Below, one piece after another: positions 36,439-45,431 of a stretch of DNA of 64,000 nucleotides. The stretch's first letter is position 1, and each line of letters begins with the position of its first letter. The notes under the pieces are model-generated. The model was not told the DNA's origin. It searched no databases and was given only the letters and a program-made list of their open reading frames with translations. Both the position numbers and the translations under genes were made by a program. The DNA is from Anaeromyxobacter paludicola (lineage in GTDB: Bacteria > Myxococcota > Myxococcia > Myxococcales > Anaeromyxobacteraceae): NCBI RefSeq assembly GCF_023169965.1, contig NZ_AP025592.1, positions 372,001-436,000 on the forward strand. Direction: 5' to 3'.

Positions 36439-37350
36439 CTACAGCTCCGCGACGATCGTCCCGTCGGGCAGGGAGTAGGCCCGGCTCATGATCGGGGTGT
36501 TGAAGGCGAAGCCGGCGGGGCCGTTCGGGCCGAGGATGATGAGGCCGCCCTCGCCGTCGAGCCGCTCCCCGACCTCGTGGATGGCGAGCTGCGCCGCCTC
36601 GGCCGCCGTGGCGCCCTTGCCGACGAGGTCGGCGGCGTGGCGCGCGACCGTGAGCTGGATGAACCGCTCGCCGTGGCCGGTGCCCGAGACGGCGGCGAGC
36701 CGGTCGTCGGCGTAGGTGCCGGCGCCGATGAGCGGCGTGTCGCCGACCCGTCCCGGGAGCTTCATCGCCATGCCGCCGGTCGAGGTGGCGGCGGCGAGGT
36801 GCCCGGCGCGATCCCGCGCCACCGCGCCCACGGTGCCGGTCTTGGTGCCGGGGGCGCCGAGCTTCGCCGAGGCCTCCCAGCGAGCCCGCTGCGCGGCGGT
36901 GCGGAGGGCGGCGTTCTCCACCGCCGGGATCCCCACGTCGCGCGCGAAGCGCGAGGCGCCGGGCCCGGCGAGGAGCACGTGGCTCGACCGCTCCATCACG
37001 AGCCGGGCCAGCGACACCGGGTTCTTCACGTCCTTCACCGCGGCGACCGCGCCGCAGCGCAGGGTGGCGCCGTCCATGATGGCGGCGTCGAGCTCCGCGT
37101 CGCCGTCGGCGTTGAGGGCGGCGCCGGTGCCGGCGTTGTAGGTCGGGTCGTCCTCCAGGATCCGGACCGCCGCCTCGACGGCCACGAGGGCGCTCCCGCC
37201 CTGGGCCAGGATCCGGTACCCCTCCTCGGCGGCGCGGCGCACCCCGACGAGGCGCGGGGCGTCCGGGGCACCCGAGGAGGCCGGGTCGTCGGCGCCGAGG
37301 TTCCCGGCCCCTCCGTGGACGATGATGGCGGGCGCGCGGTGGTTCTGCAT
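36439..37350 (-). CDS. Isoaspartyl peptidase / L-asparaginase (Ntn hydrolase)
   Basis: A 303-residue plant-type asparaginase. It has the N-terminal IIVHGGAGN, then YNAGTGAALNADGDAELDA and IMDGATLRCGAVAA. The precursor is expected to cleave itself before T173 in TKTGTVGAVARD, making Thr the N-terminal nucleophile of the beta subunit. GTGHGERFI supplies substrate residues. It removes isoaspartyl dipeptides from protein repair and turnover or hydrolyses asparagine. A TATAAG -10 (37388-37383, minus strand) lies about 33 nt before the ATG. It diverges from the thiolase operon. Confidence 0.93.
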   Translation of the reverse strand: MQNHRAPAIIVHGGAGNLGADDPASSGAPDAPRLVGVRRAAEEGYRILAQGGSALVAVEAAVRILEDDPTYNAGTGAALNADGDAELDAAIMDGATLRCGAVAAVKDVKNPVSLARLVMERSSHVLLAGPGASRFARDVGIPAVENAALRTAAQRARWEASAKLGAPGTKTGTVGAVARDRAGHLAAATSTGGMAMKLPGRVGDTPLIGAGTYADDRLAAVSGTGHGERFIQLTVARHAADLVGKGATAAEAAQLAIHEVGERLDGEGGLIILGPNGPAGFAFNTPIMSRAYSLPDGTIVAEL

Positions 37351-37390
37351 CGGAGGATCTCCCGGGCTGGTGAGGCGGGGGTCTTATACC

Positions 37391-37419
37391 TTGAGGCGCC
37401 CGGACCGGACCATTATGTT
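37391..37419 (+). promoter_or_regulatory. Promoter of the thiolase/CoA-transferase operon
   Basis: TTGAGG (37391-37396) and TATGTT (37414-37419) are 17 nt apart. The predicted start near 37426 gives a leader of about 43 nt, with GAGGGG 7 nt before the thiolase ATG. Confidence 0.55.
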
Positions 37420-37468
37420 CCCGCACCGGCGGTGGGGGATCGCCGCACAGATCGCGAGGGGTGCGCAC

Positions 37469-38650
37469 ATGGCTGGTCGCGAGGTGGTGATCGTCGGCGC
37501 GGCGCGGACGCCGATCGGCTCTTTCCTGGGGACGCTCGCGAGCGTCCCCGCGCCCCGGCTCGGCGCGGTGGCGATCCGGGCCGCGGTGTCGCGCGCCGGG
37601 ATCGACCCCGAGGCGGTGGGGCTCGTGGTCATGGGCAACGTGCTCCAGGCCGGCGTGGGCCAGGCGCCCGCCCGGCAGGCGGCGCTCTTCGCCGGCCTCC
37701 CCGACCGCACCCCCTGCGTCACGCTCAACAAGGTCTGCGGCTCCGGGCTCGAGGCGGTGATCACCGCCGCCCGGGCCATCGCGCTCGGCGAGCTCGACGT
37801 CGCCGTCGCGGGCGGCATGGAGTCGATGAGCAACGCGCCCTACTACGCGCGCCAGCTCCGGACCGGCGCGCGCATGGGCAACGTGGAGCTCGTGGACGGG
37901 ATGGTCCTCGACGGCCTCACCGACGCCTACGACCAGACGCACATGGGGCTCTGCGCCGAGGGCTGCGCCGCCACCTACGGCTTCGGGCGCGCGGCGCAGG
38001 ACGCGTACGCGCTCGAGTCCACCCGCCGGGCGCAGGCGGCCCAGGCCGCGGGCGCGTTCCGGGCCGAGATCGCGCCGGTGGAGCTCGAGGGCCGCAAGGG
38101 CGAGAAGGTGGTGGTCTCGGAGGACGAGGGGCCGAAGAACGCCCGCCCCGACAAGATCCCGGGGCTGAAGCCGGTCTTCAAGAAGGACGGCACCGTCACC
38201 GCCGCCAACGCCTCCTCGATCAACGACGGCGCCGCCGCGGTGGTGCTCATGAGCGCCGAGCGGGCCGCGCGCGAGGGGCGCGAGGTGCTGGGGCGGATCC
38301 GCGCCTGGGGCGGCGCGGCGCGCAAGCCGTCCGAGTTCACCGTGGCCCCGGCCGACGCGGTGAAGGCCACGCTCTCCCGGGCCGGCCTCGCGACGGGCGA
38401 CGTCGAGCTCTGGGAGGTGAACGAGGCCTTCGCGGTGGTGGCGCTCGCCAACAACCAGCTCCTCGGCCTCGACGCGAAGGACGTGAACGTGCGCGGCGGC
38501 GCGGTGGTGCTCGGGCACCCCATCGGCGCCTCCGGGGCCCGGATCCTGGTGACGCTGCTGTACGCCATGAAGGATCTCGGGAAGAAGCGCGGCCTCGCCA
38601 GCCTGTGCATCGGCGGCGGGGAGGCGGTGGCGCTCGTCGTCGAGAGGTGA
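37469..38650 (+). CDS. Acetyl-CoA C-acetyltransferase (thiolase)
   Basis: A 393-residue thiolase. The acyl-accepting Cys is C90 in NKVCGSG. The His is in GGAVVLGHPIGASGARI and the second Cys in SLCIGGGEAVAL near the end, where most thiolases have GGGQG, so one loop residue is Glu. NEAFAVV is intact. It condenses or cleaves acetoacetyl-CoA. The following genes encode both subunits of a 3-oxoacid CoA-transferase, so in this operon the likely direction is ketone-body breakdown: acetoacetate to acetoacetyl-CoA to two acetyl-CoA. Confidence 0.94.
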   Translation: MAGREVVIVGAARTPIGSFLGTLASVPAPRLGAVAIRAAVSRAGIDPEAVGLVVMGNVLQAGVGQAPARQAALFAGLPDRTPCVTLNKVCGSGLEAVITAARAIALGELDVAVAGGMESMSNAPYYARQLRTGARMGNVELVDGMVLDGLTDAYDQTHMGLCAEGCAATYGFGRAAQDAYALESTRRAQAAQAAGAFRAEIAPVELEGRKGEKVVVSEDEGPKNARPDKIPGLKPVFKKDGTVTAANASSINDGAAAVVLMSAERAAREGREVLGRIRAWGGAARKPSEFTVAPADAVKATLSRAGLATGDVELWEVNEAFAVVALANNQLLGLDAKDVNVRGGAVVLGHPIGASGARILVTLLYAMKDLGKKRGLASLCIGGGEAVALVVER

Positions 38651-38653
38651 GCC

Positions 38654-39355
38654 GTGAACAAGCTCGTCGAGTCGGCCGACGCGGCGGTGGCGGACGTCCG
38701 CGACGGCGCCACGCTGCTCGTGGGCGGCTTCGGCCTCTGCGGGAACCCGGAGAACCTCATCGCCGCGATCCACCGCAAGGGCGTGAAGGATCTCACCATC
38801 GTCTCGAACAACTGCGGCACCACCGAGCAGGGGCTCGGGGTGCTGCTCCAGGCCAGGCAGGTGCGGAAGATGGTCTCGTCCTACGTGGGCGAGAACAAGG
38901 AGTTCGAGCGGCAGTTCCTCTCCGGCGAGCTCGAGGTGGAGCTCGTGCCGCAGGGCACGCTCGCCGAGCGGCTCCGCGCCGGGGGCGCCGGCATCCCCGG
39001 CTTCTACACCGCCACCGGGGTGGGCACGCAGGTGGCCGAGGGGAAGGAGGTCCGGACCTTCGACGGCCGCGAGTACCTCCTCGAGCGGGCCATCGTCGGC
39101 GACTTCGCCCTCGTGAAGGCCTGGAAGGCAGATGCCTGGGGGAACCTCGTCTTCCGCAAGACGGCGCGCAACTTCAACCCGATGATGTGCGGCGCCGGGA
39201 AGGTCTGCGTCGTCGAGGCGGAGGAGCTCGTGCCGGTGGGCGGGCTCGATCCCGACCGGATCCACGTCCCCTCGATCTACGTGAAGCGGCTGGTGCAGGG
39301 GCGCGGCTACGTGAAGCCCATCGAGCGGCGCACCGTGCGTCCGAGGGGAGGGTAG
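38654..39355 (+). CDS. scoA: 3-oxoacid CoA-transferase subunit A
   Basis: A 233-residue alpha subunit of a family I CoA-transferase. The glycine-rich [16 protein letters not shown] near 25 and [18 protein letters not shown] near 50 are characteristic. [16 protein letters not shown] and [19 protein letters not shown] are typical of succinyl-CoA:3-ketoacid transferase. It starts with GTG 3 nt after the thiolase stop, and subunit B begins 4 nt after its own stop. CoA acceptor (acetoacetate) is inferred from context. Confidence 0.95.
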   Translation: MNKLVESADAAVADVRDGATLLVGGFGLCGNPENLIAAIHRKGVKDLTIVSNNCGTTEQGLGVLLQARQVRKMVSSYVGENKEFERQFLSGELEVELVPQGTLAERLRAGGAGIPGFYTATGVGTQVAEGKEVRTFDGREYLLERAIVGDFALVKAWKADAWGNLVFRKTARNFNPMMCGAGKVCVVEAEELVPVGGLDPDRIHVPSIYVKRLVQGRGYVKPIERRTVRPRGG

Positions 39356-39359
39356 GCGC

Positions 39360-40016
39360 ATGGCGCTCACGCGGGAGCAGATCGCGCGGCGGGTGGCGCG
39401 GGAGCTGCGCGACGGGTTCTACGTGAACCTCGGCATCGGCATGCCCACCCTGGTCTCCAACTTCGTGCCGCCCGGCGTGGAGGTGGTGCTCCAGTCCGAG
39501 AACGGCATGCTCGGCGTCGGCCCCTATCCCTGGGCCGGCGAGGAGGACCCGGACCTCATCAACGCCGGGAAGGAGACGGTCACCGAGATCCCCGGCACCG
39601 CCTACTTCTCCTCCGCCGAGTCGTTCGCCATGATCCGCGGCGGCCACATCGACCTCGCCATCCTGGGCGCGCTCGAGGTGTCGGAGGAGGGCGACCTCGC
39701 GAACTGGCTCGTGCCGGGGAAGATGGTGAAGGGGATGGGCGGCGGGATGGACCTCGTGGCCGGGGCCAGGCGGGTGATCGTCACCATGGAGCACGCCACC
39801 AAGGACGGCCGGCCCAAGATCCTGCGGCGCTGCGCGCTGCCGCTCACCGGCAAGCGCTGCGTCTCGGCCATCTGCACCGACCACGCCTTCCTCGAGGTGA
39901 CGCCCGAGGGGCTGCTGGTGCGCGAGCTCGCCCCGGGCGTCACGCTCGAGCAGGTGCAGGCGATCACCGAGCCGCGGCTCCGCGCCGCGCCCGACCTCGG
40001 GGTGATGGCGGCGTGA
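39360..40016 (+). CDS. scoB: 3-oxoacid CoA-transferase subunit B
   Basis: A 218-residue beta subunit. The catalytic Glu, which carries CoA as a thioester during the ping-pong reaction, is E47 in [37 protein letters not shown] and the C-terminal [20 protein letters not shown] complete the family pattern. Its stop overlaps the GTG of the SAM hydroxide adenosyltransferase gene (GTGA), which ties that enzyme to this operon. Confidence 0.95.
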   Translation: MALTREQIARRVARELRDGFYVNLGIGMPTLVSNFVPPGVEVVLQSENGMLGVGPYPWAGEEDPDLINAGKETVTEIPGTAYFSSAESFAMIRGGHIDLAILGALEVSEEGDLANWLVPGKMVKGMGGGMDLVAGARRVIVTMEHATKDGRPKILRRCALPLTGKRCVSAICTDHAFLEVTPEGLLVRELAPGVTLEQVQAITEPRLRAAPDLGVMAA

Positions 40017-40789
40017 GCCCGCCCATCGTCACCTTCCTCACCGACTTCGGCGCCGGGTCCGGCTACCCGGCGCAGATGAAGGGCGTCGTCCTGCAGCGGC
40101 TCCCCGCGGCGCAGCTCGTGGACCTCTCGCACGAGGTGCCGCACTTCGACGTGCTCGCGGGGGCGCTGCTGCTCGAGGCCTGCGCGCCGCGCTTCCCGCT
40201 CGCGGCCGTCCACTGCGCGGTGGTCGATCCCGGGGTCGGCACCGAGCGGCGCGCGCTCTGCGTGGTCGATCCGGAGGGGCGCCGGCTGGTCGGCCCCGAC
40301 AACGGGCTCTTCACGCCCTTCCTCGGCGAGGGGGCCCGCGCCTTCGCGCTGGAGGACCCGCGCCACGTGCCCGCCCCCGAGAGCGCCACCTTCCACGGGC
40401 GCGACCTGTTCGCGCCGGTGGCCGCCTTCCTGGCCGGGGGCGGCGATCCCGAGTGGCTCGGCCCGCGGGTCGAGGCGCCGGTCCGGCTCCGCTGGCCCGC
40501 GGCGGCGCGGGAGGGGGCGACGCTCCGGGGCGAGTGCCTCGCCGCCGATCCGTTCGGGAACCTCGTCACGAGCGTCCGGGCGTCCGATCTCGAGGGCCGC
40601 CCGGTCCACGAGGCGCGCGTCGAGGGGCGCCCGGCCCGCTTCGTCCGGACCTTCGGCGAGGGGCGGCCGGGGGAGCTCCTCGTGCTCGTCGGCAGCGGCG
40701 GGCGCGTGGAGGTGGCGGTCCGCGAGGAGAGCGCGGCGGCGCGCTTCGGCCTCGCCCGCGGGGCGCCGGTCGTCCTCGCCCTCGGCTGA
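40013..40789 (+). CDS. SAM hydroxide adenosyltransferase (DUF62)
   Basis: A 258-residue enzyme related to fluorinase and chlorinase that hydrolyses S-adenosylmethionine to adenosine and methionine. Conserved segments: [18 protein letters not shown] near 6, [57 protein letters not shown] and DPFGNLVTS. The first Asp and the later Asp-Arg-His set serve the hydroxide mechanism. Translational coupling to scoB is unexpected; a role in controlling SAM levels or recycling methyl donors is possible but not evident from the pathway. Confidence 0.9.
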   Translation: MSPPIVTFLTDFGAGSGYPAQMKGVVLQRLPAAQLVDLSHEVPHFDVLAGALLLEACAPRFPLAAVHCAVVDPGVGTERRALCVVDPEGRRLVGPDNGLFTPFLGEGARAFALEDPRHVPAPESATFHGRDLFAPVAAFLAGGGDPEWLGPRVEAPVRLRWPAAAREGATLRGECLAADPFGNLVTSVRASDLEGRPVHEARVEGRPARFVRTFGEGRPGELLVLVGSGGRVEVAVREESAAARFGLARGAPVVLALG

Positions 40790-40812
40790 TCCGCCTGCTA
40801 CACTCGGCTCGC

Positions 40813-41175
40813 GTGCCCCGCGAACCCGCGACGAACAAGCGCCTCTCGCCCCGGCTCCACCACGAGCTGCCGGTGAGCTACCGGACCGTCGGCAGCTTCC
40901 TCTCCGACTGGGCGACCGACATCAGCCGCGGCGGCCTGTTCATCAACACCCGCAAGCCGCTGCCGGTCGGCACCGCCGTCCGCGTCCTCGTCCAGCTCCC
41001 CCAGCGTGAGCGGCCCATCGACCTCGGCGGCCGGGTGACCCGCGTGGCCGAGGTGGGCAACGCGGTCAACACCGCGCCCGGCATGGCGGTGGAGTTCACC
41101 GACCTCGACGGCGCCAGGCGGCGCGAGCTCGAGGAGCTGGTGGACCGGCTGCGGACCGTCCTCGATCCCGACTAG
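40813..41175 (+). CDS. PilZ-domain protein (TIGR02266 type)
   Basis: A 120-residue single-domain PilZ protein from GTG. The c-di-GMP motifs are present: basic residues in NKRLSPRLHHELPVSY and DISRGGLFI (D/NxSxxG). The following strands (LPVGTAVRVLVQLPQ; APGMAVEF) match the myxobacterial TIGR02266 paralogue group. The motif arginines are spaced RLSPR, which fits RxxxR. It would read out c-di-GMP, possibly from cyclases such as the one at 10 kb. TACACT (40799-40804) lies 8 nt before the GTG, suggesting a leaderless transcript. Confidence 0.88.
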   Translation: MPREPATNKRLSPRLHHELPVSYRTVGSFLSDWATDISRGGLFINTRKPLPVGTAVRVLVQLPQRERPIDLGGRVTRVAEVGNAVNTAPGMAVEFTDLDGARRRELEELVDRLRTVLDPD

Positions 41176-41184
41176 CTTCCTCTC

Positions 41185-42492
41185 GTGAAGCTCGAGCTCG
41201 ACATCGACGACCTCGCGCCGGGCGGCGAGGCGGTGGGGCGCGGTCCCGCAGGGCGCCCGATCTACGTCCCGTTCGCCGCGCCGGGCGACCGGGTCCAGGT
41301 CGAGGTGCCGGCCGGCGAGGGGCCGGGCCACGCCGAGCTCCTGCGCGTGCTCCGGCCCGGCGCCGCGCGCGCCGCGCCGCCCTGCCGTCACTTCGGGCCG
41401 GCCGCGGAAGGGGAGGCCGCCGAGTGCGGCGGCTGCGAGTGGCTCCACGTGGACTACGCGCGGCAGCTCGACGCGAAGGCCCGGAGCTTCGCCGAGACGC
41501 TGCGCCGCATCGGCCGGCTCGAGCCCGGCAGCTTCCCGCTCCTGCCCATCGTCCCCTCGCCCCGGCCGCTCCGCTACCGCTGCCGGGCGAAGCTCCACTT
41601 CGACCGGGCCAGCGGGCGGCTCGCCTTCTTCCGGCGCCGCTCCCACGCCCCCGTGCCGCTCGCCGAGTGCCACCTGCTCGCGCCGGGGCTCGACGCGCTG
41701 CGCGAGGCGCTCGGGCCGGCGCTCGGCCAGGCCCGCCTCGCGCCGCGCGAGGTGATGCTCGAGTGGTCGGACGCGGAGGGGCGGGGGGCGGCGGCGCTCC
41801 TCCTCCCCGAGGCGACGCCCGCGGTCGCGAGGCGGGCCGAGGGGCTGCTCCGGGCCGTGCCGGGGCTGGCCGGGCTCGTGCTCCTGCAGGAGGGGCGGCC
41901 GCCGGCGCTGCTGGGCGAGCCGGTGCTCCGCCACGCGCGCGACCCCCGCGACCCGGCCGCCGGCCTGCAGCGCTCGCGCCCCGACGTCTTCCAGCAGGCG
42001 AACCGCGGGGCGAACGCGCTCCTCGTCGAGGCGGCGCTGGCCTTGCTCCGCCCGGCCGGCGCGCGGGTGCTCGAGCTCTACTGCGGCGCGGGCAACTTCA
42101 CCGCGCCCCTGGCGCGCGCCGCGGCCTCGGTCACCGCGGTCGAGGGTCTGGGGCCGTCGCTGGAGCTCGCCCGCCGCGATCTCGCGCAGGCGAAGGTCCG
42201 CTTCGTGGCCGGCGACGCCCTCGCCGTGGCGGGCGGGCTGGCGCGGGATCCGGGCGGCCCGCGCTTCGAGGCGGCGCTCCTCGACCCGCCGCGCGACGGC
42301 GCCCGCGGCGTGGGGCCGCTCCTCGCCCGGCTCGAGGTGGCCCGCGCGGTCTACGTCTCCTGCGACCCCGCCACCTTCGCCCGCGACCTGCGCGGCTGCG
42401 TGGAGGCCGGCTACCGCGTCGCCTCGGCGCAGCCGTTCGACCTCTTCCCCCAGACCCACCACGTCGAGGGGCTGGCGCTCCTGGAGCGTTAG
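41185..42492 (+). CDS. 23S rRNA (uracil-5)-methyltransferase family protein (RlmD/TrmA-like)
   Basis: A 435-residue RNA methyltransferase from GTG. An N-terminal TRAM-like OB fold (about 1-55) is followed by an Fe-S segment with clustered cysteines (PCRHFG, ECGGCEWLH and, later, ECHLL). The SAM site is LELYCGAGNFT near 300. LLDPPRDGARG and the nucleophilic Cys in VYVSCDPATFARDL mark the RlmC/RlmD/TrmA family, which methylates C5 of uridine. Which RNA is modified cannot be read here. TAGCTT (41173-41178) ends 6 nt before the start. Confidence 0.9.
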   Translation: MKLELDIDDLAPGGEAVGRGPAGRPIYVPFAAPGDRVQVEVPAGEGPGHAELLRVLRPGAARAAPPCRHFGPAAEGEAAECGGCEWLHVDYARQLDAKARSFAETLRRIGRLEPGSFPLLPIVPSPRPLRYRCRAKLHFDRASGRLAFFRRRSHAPVPLAECHLLAPGLDALREALGPALGQARLAPREVMLEWSDAEGRGAAALLLPEATPAVARRAEGLLRAVPGLAGLVLLQEGRPPALLGEPVLRHARDPRDPAAGLQRSRPDVFQQANRGANALLVEAALALLRPAGARVLELYCGAGNFTAPLARAAASVTAVEGLGPSLELARRDLAQAKVRFVAGDALAVAGGLARDPGGPRFEAALLDPPRDGARGVGPLLARLEVARAVYVSCDPATFARDLRGCVEAGYRVASAQPFDLFPQTHHVEGLALLER

Positions 42493-42496
42493 CCGC

Positions 42497-43750
42497 CTAC
42501 GCCGGCCTGCCGGCCTCGCCGATGGCCCGGAGCCGCTCCACCAGCGTCGGGTGCGAGTAGTGCCAGGCGCTGTACCAGGGGTGCGGGTCGAGGTTGGCGA
42601 GGTTCTCCCGGTTGAGCTTCACGAGCGCCGACGCGAGCGCGCCGGGCTCGGGCACGAGCGCCACGGCGTAGCGATCGGCCTGGTACTCGTGCCGGCGCGA
42701 CAGCCAGGACGCGACCGGGGCCAGGAAGAAGGTGAAGGCGCCGCCGCCGAGCGAGAAGAGCGCTAGCGCGGCCTCGTAGGAGGGCGCGGCGAAGCCGAAG
42801 GCGCGGTAGAGCGGCGGCCAGGGGACGAGGAGGGAGAGCGCCCAGAGCGTCACCACCTGGCCGGCCACCCCGAGCGCGAGCCGCCGGTGCACGTGCCGCT
42901 TCTGGTAGTGGCCGATCTCGTGGGCCAGCACGGCGGCCGCCTCGGGCACCGTCATCTGGGCGACGAGGGTGTCGAAGAGGACGATGCGCGGGCGGAAGAA
43001 GCCGGTGAAGTAGGCGTTGCCGTGGCCGGAGCGGCGGGAGGCGTCCATCACGAAGAGCCCCCGGCTCCGGAAGCGGGCGGCGCGGGCGAGCGCCTCGAGC
43101 CGCTCCTTGAGCGGCCCCTCCGGCAGCGGCTGGAACCGGTTGAAGAGGGGCGCGATGAGGGTGGGGAAGAGCCAGACCATCAGGATCTGCACGCCGGTGA
43201 GGAAGCCGGCCAGCCAGAGCCACCAGGCGCGGCCGGTGAGGGCCATGAAGCCGTACACCGCGTAGAGGAGCGGCAGCCCGAGCGCCGCCGAGAGCAGGAG
43301 CCCCTTGGCCCGGTCCTTGAGCCAGAGCGCCGGCGTGGTCCGGTTGAAGCCGAAGCGGGCCTCGAGGACGAAGGTGCGGTAGAGCGCGAAGGGGAGCCCG
43401 GCCACCCAGAACGGCGCCGAGACCAGCACCAGGAAGGCGACGAAGCGGTGCGCCCCGGCGAGCCCCCGCGCGGCGAGCGCCTGGTGCAGCCAGGGGAGGA
43501 GCCCGGAGAGGAGCACCGCCAGCGTCAGCGCCGCCGACCACGCGCCCGAGACGAGGGCGAGCCGGCCGTTCGCGAGGGTGTAGTCGCGGCTGCGGGCGGC
43601 CGAGCCCGGGGTGACGACGCCCTGCAGCGGCGCGGGCACCGCGTCGCCGGAGCGCCGGGCGCGGCGCAGGTTGAGGAGGAGCAGGCCGGTCTCGACCGCG
43701 TACTCGGCGGCGAAGAAGGCGAGGAAGACGGCGACGACCAGGGTCGGCAT
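42497..43750 (-). CDS. M48-family integral membrane metalloprotease (Ste24-like)
   Basis: A 417-residue membrane protease with about seven hydrophobic segments. The zinc motif HEIGH is at 277-281 (VLAHEIGHYQKRH), with the third ligand in HEYQADRYA near 357 and the characteristic GNAYFTGFF before it. The size and HPWYSAWHYSHPTLVERL near the C-terminus fit CAAX prenyl protease 1/Ste24 rather than HtpX. Bacterial members degrade damaged membrane proteins. A TATGAC -10 (43764-43759, minus strand) is 8 nt before the ATG. Confidence 0.92.
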   Translation of the reverse strand: MPTLVVAVFLAFFAAEYAVETGLLLLNLRRARRSGDAVPAPLQGVVTPGSAARSRDYTLANGRLALVSGAWSAALTLAVLLSGLLPWLHQALAARGLAGAHRFVAFLVLVSAPFWVAGLPFALYRTFVLEARFGFNRTTPALWLKDRAKGLLLSAALGLPLLYAVYGFMALTGRAWWLWLAGFLTGVQILMVWLFPTLIAPLFNRFQPLPEGPLKERLEALARAARFRSRGLFVMDASRRSGHGNAYFTGFFRPRIVLFDTLVAQMTVPEAAAVLAHEIGHYQKRHVHRRLALGVAGQVVTLWALSLLVPWPPLYRAFGFAAPSYEAALALFSLGGGAFTFFLAPVASWLSRRHEYQADRYAVALVPEPGALASALVKLNRENLANLDPHPWYSAWHYSHPTLVERLRAIGEAGRPA

Positions 43751-43819
43751 GCGCGGCCGTCATAGCAGGCCGCCGCCCGGCGCGCAGCCGCGGAGGCGCG
43801 AGCGCGGCCCGGGCCTCGG

Positions 43820-45370
43820 CTACGCGCCCCGCGGCCCGGCGCGCCGCACCCGGCCTCCCTCGAGCTCGAGGACGTGATCGATGGAGGGGAGGAGGTCGGC
43901 GGCGTGGTGGCTCGCGAGGACGAGGTGCAGCCCGCCCTGGCAGAGCGACTCGAGGAGCGCGAGGAGGGCGGAGCGGCTCTCGGCGTCGAGCCCGTCGCAG
44001 GGCTCGTCGAGGAGGAGCAGCTCCGGGTCGCGCACCAGCGCCCGCGCCAGGAGGAGCCGGCGCAGCTCGCCGTGCGAGAGGGTCTGCACGCGCCGGTCCG
44101 CGAGGTGCGCGGCGCCGAGCCGCTCCATCCAGGCGCGCGCGGCCTCGCGCTGGGCGGGGGTGGGGGCCTCCGGGAGGCCGATGCTGCCGAAGAACCCGGA
44201 GAGCACCACCTCCTCGCCCCGCTCCTCGTAGCGGTGGCGGGCCTGCAGCTCGGGGCTCACGAGCGCCACCCGGGCCCGGAGCTCCCAGAGGCCGGTGCGC
44301 GCGGGGAGCCCGAGGCGGCGGACGCGGCCGCCGGGCATGGGCTGCTCCTCGCCCGCGAGGAGCCGGACGAGGGTGCTCTTTCCGGCGCCGTTGGGGCCGA
44401 GGACCGCCCAGTTCTCGCCGGGGAGCACGGTCCAGTCGAGCGCGTGGAGCACCGGGTGGCCGGAGACGTTCACGCTGGCGCGCTCGAGGTGGAGGAGGGG
44501 GGCGGCGACGGGGGCTTCCTGGCCGCCCCTCCACGGCCCTCCCCGCCCGAGCGGGGAGGGAGCGCAGCGAGGGGCGCTCGCGGCAGCTTCAGCGCTCGCG
44601 GCTTCACCCTCTCCCGCGCGCGGGGCAGGGCCGGGGAGGGGGTGCCCGCCGGCTTCGCCTCGCGGCAGCCCCGGCTCCCCCACCACGACCCGCAGCCTGC
44701 CGCCCTCCATCCGCGCCACCCGGGTCATCTCCGGCAGCACCTCCTCGGCGCGGTGCGTGGCCATGACCACCGGGAGCCCGCTCCGGGCCACCCGCGACAC
44801 CGCCTCGAGGAACCGCCGCCGGCTCGCCGCGTCGAGCCCGTTGGCGGCCTCGTCGAGCAGGAGCGCCCGCGGGCGCGGGGCGAGGGCGCGGGCGAGCAGC
44901 ACGCGCCGGGCCTCCCCGGTCGAGAGCGACAGGAAGCGCCGCGGCAGGAGCCGGTCCACCCCGAGCTCGGACGCGATCTCCACCATGCGGCGCCGCTCCT
45001 CGTCCGTGGCCGGCTCCTGGCGGTAGACGCTGTCGGTGAAGCCCGAGAGGATCACCGCGCCCGCGTCGAGGTCCCAGTCGCGCTTGTGGTAGGCCTCCTG
45101 CTGCTCCGCCGAGACCAGCGCGAGCCGCTCGCGCATGCCGATGTGGCTCTCCTGGGGCGCGCCGCCGAGGTGGTAGAGCCGGCGGCCGCCGCCCGGCGCC
45201 GGCCAGACCTCGCCCCGGAGCAGCTTGAGGAAGGTGGACTTGCCCGAGCCGTTCCGGCCCAGGATCGCCCAGCTCTCGCCGTCGCGCAGGGTGAAGGTGA
45301 CCCCCTCGAGCACGCGGGCGCCCGAGAGCAGCACCGAGACGTCCTCGAGGGTGACGAGCAGCGCGGCCAT
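43820..45370 (-). CDS. Double ABC ATPase (ModF-like)
   Basis: A 516-residue protein with two ABC cassettes and no membrane segment. Cassette 1: Walker A GRNGSGKST near 39, signature LSTGEARRVLLARAL, Walker B ALLLDEAANGLD. Cassette 2: Walker A GPNGAGKST near 325, signature LSHGELRRLLLARAL, Walker B LLLLDEPCDGLD. Q-loops read EQQ and SPE. The arrangement resembles ModF/PhrA rather than ABC-F translation factors, so the role is uncertain. Residues about 236-285 between the cassettes are a low-complexity linker encoded largely by the G/C palindromic repeat. It diverges from the CoxE-like gene. Confidence 0.89.
   Translation of the reverse strand: MAALLVTLEDVSVLLSGARVLEGVTFTLRDGESWAILGRNGSGKSTFLKLLRGEVWPAPGGGRRLYHLGGAPQESHIGMRERLALVSAEQQEAYHKRDWDLDAGAVILSGFTDSVYRQEPATDEERRRMVEIASELGVDRLLPRRFLSLSTGEARRVLLARALAPRPRALLLDEAANGLDAASRRRFLEAVSRVARSGLPVVMATHRAEEVLPEMTRVARMEGGRLRVVVGEPGLPRGEAGGHPLPGPAPRAGEGEAASAEAAASAPRCAPSPLGRGGPWRGGQEAPVAAPLLHLERASVNVSGHPVLHALDWTVLPGENWAVLGPNGAGKSTLVRLLAGEEQPMPGGRVRRLGLPARTGLWELRARVALVSPELQARHRYEERGEEVVLSGFFGSIGLPEAPTPAQREAARAWMERLGAAHLADRRVQTLSHGELRRLLLARALVRDPELLLLDEPCDGLDAESRSALLALLESLCQGGLHLVLASHHAADLLPSIDHVLELEGGRVRRAGPRGA
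44523..44643. repeat. G/C palindromic repeats inside the ABC ATPase gene, two units
   Basis: Units at about 44523-44560 (CCTCCCCGCCCGAGCGGGGA core) and 44603-44643 (CTCTCCCGCGCGCGGGGC core) lie in frame within the inter-cassette linker and match the intergenic copies elsewhere. Confidence 0.8.
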
Positions 45371-45431
45371 GGTGCGGCGGAATCTAACCCGGAACGGCGC
45401 CGCCGGCCCCTTTCGGCTATGAGGAGGGAGC

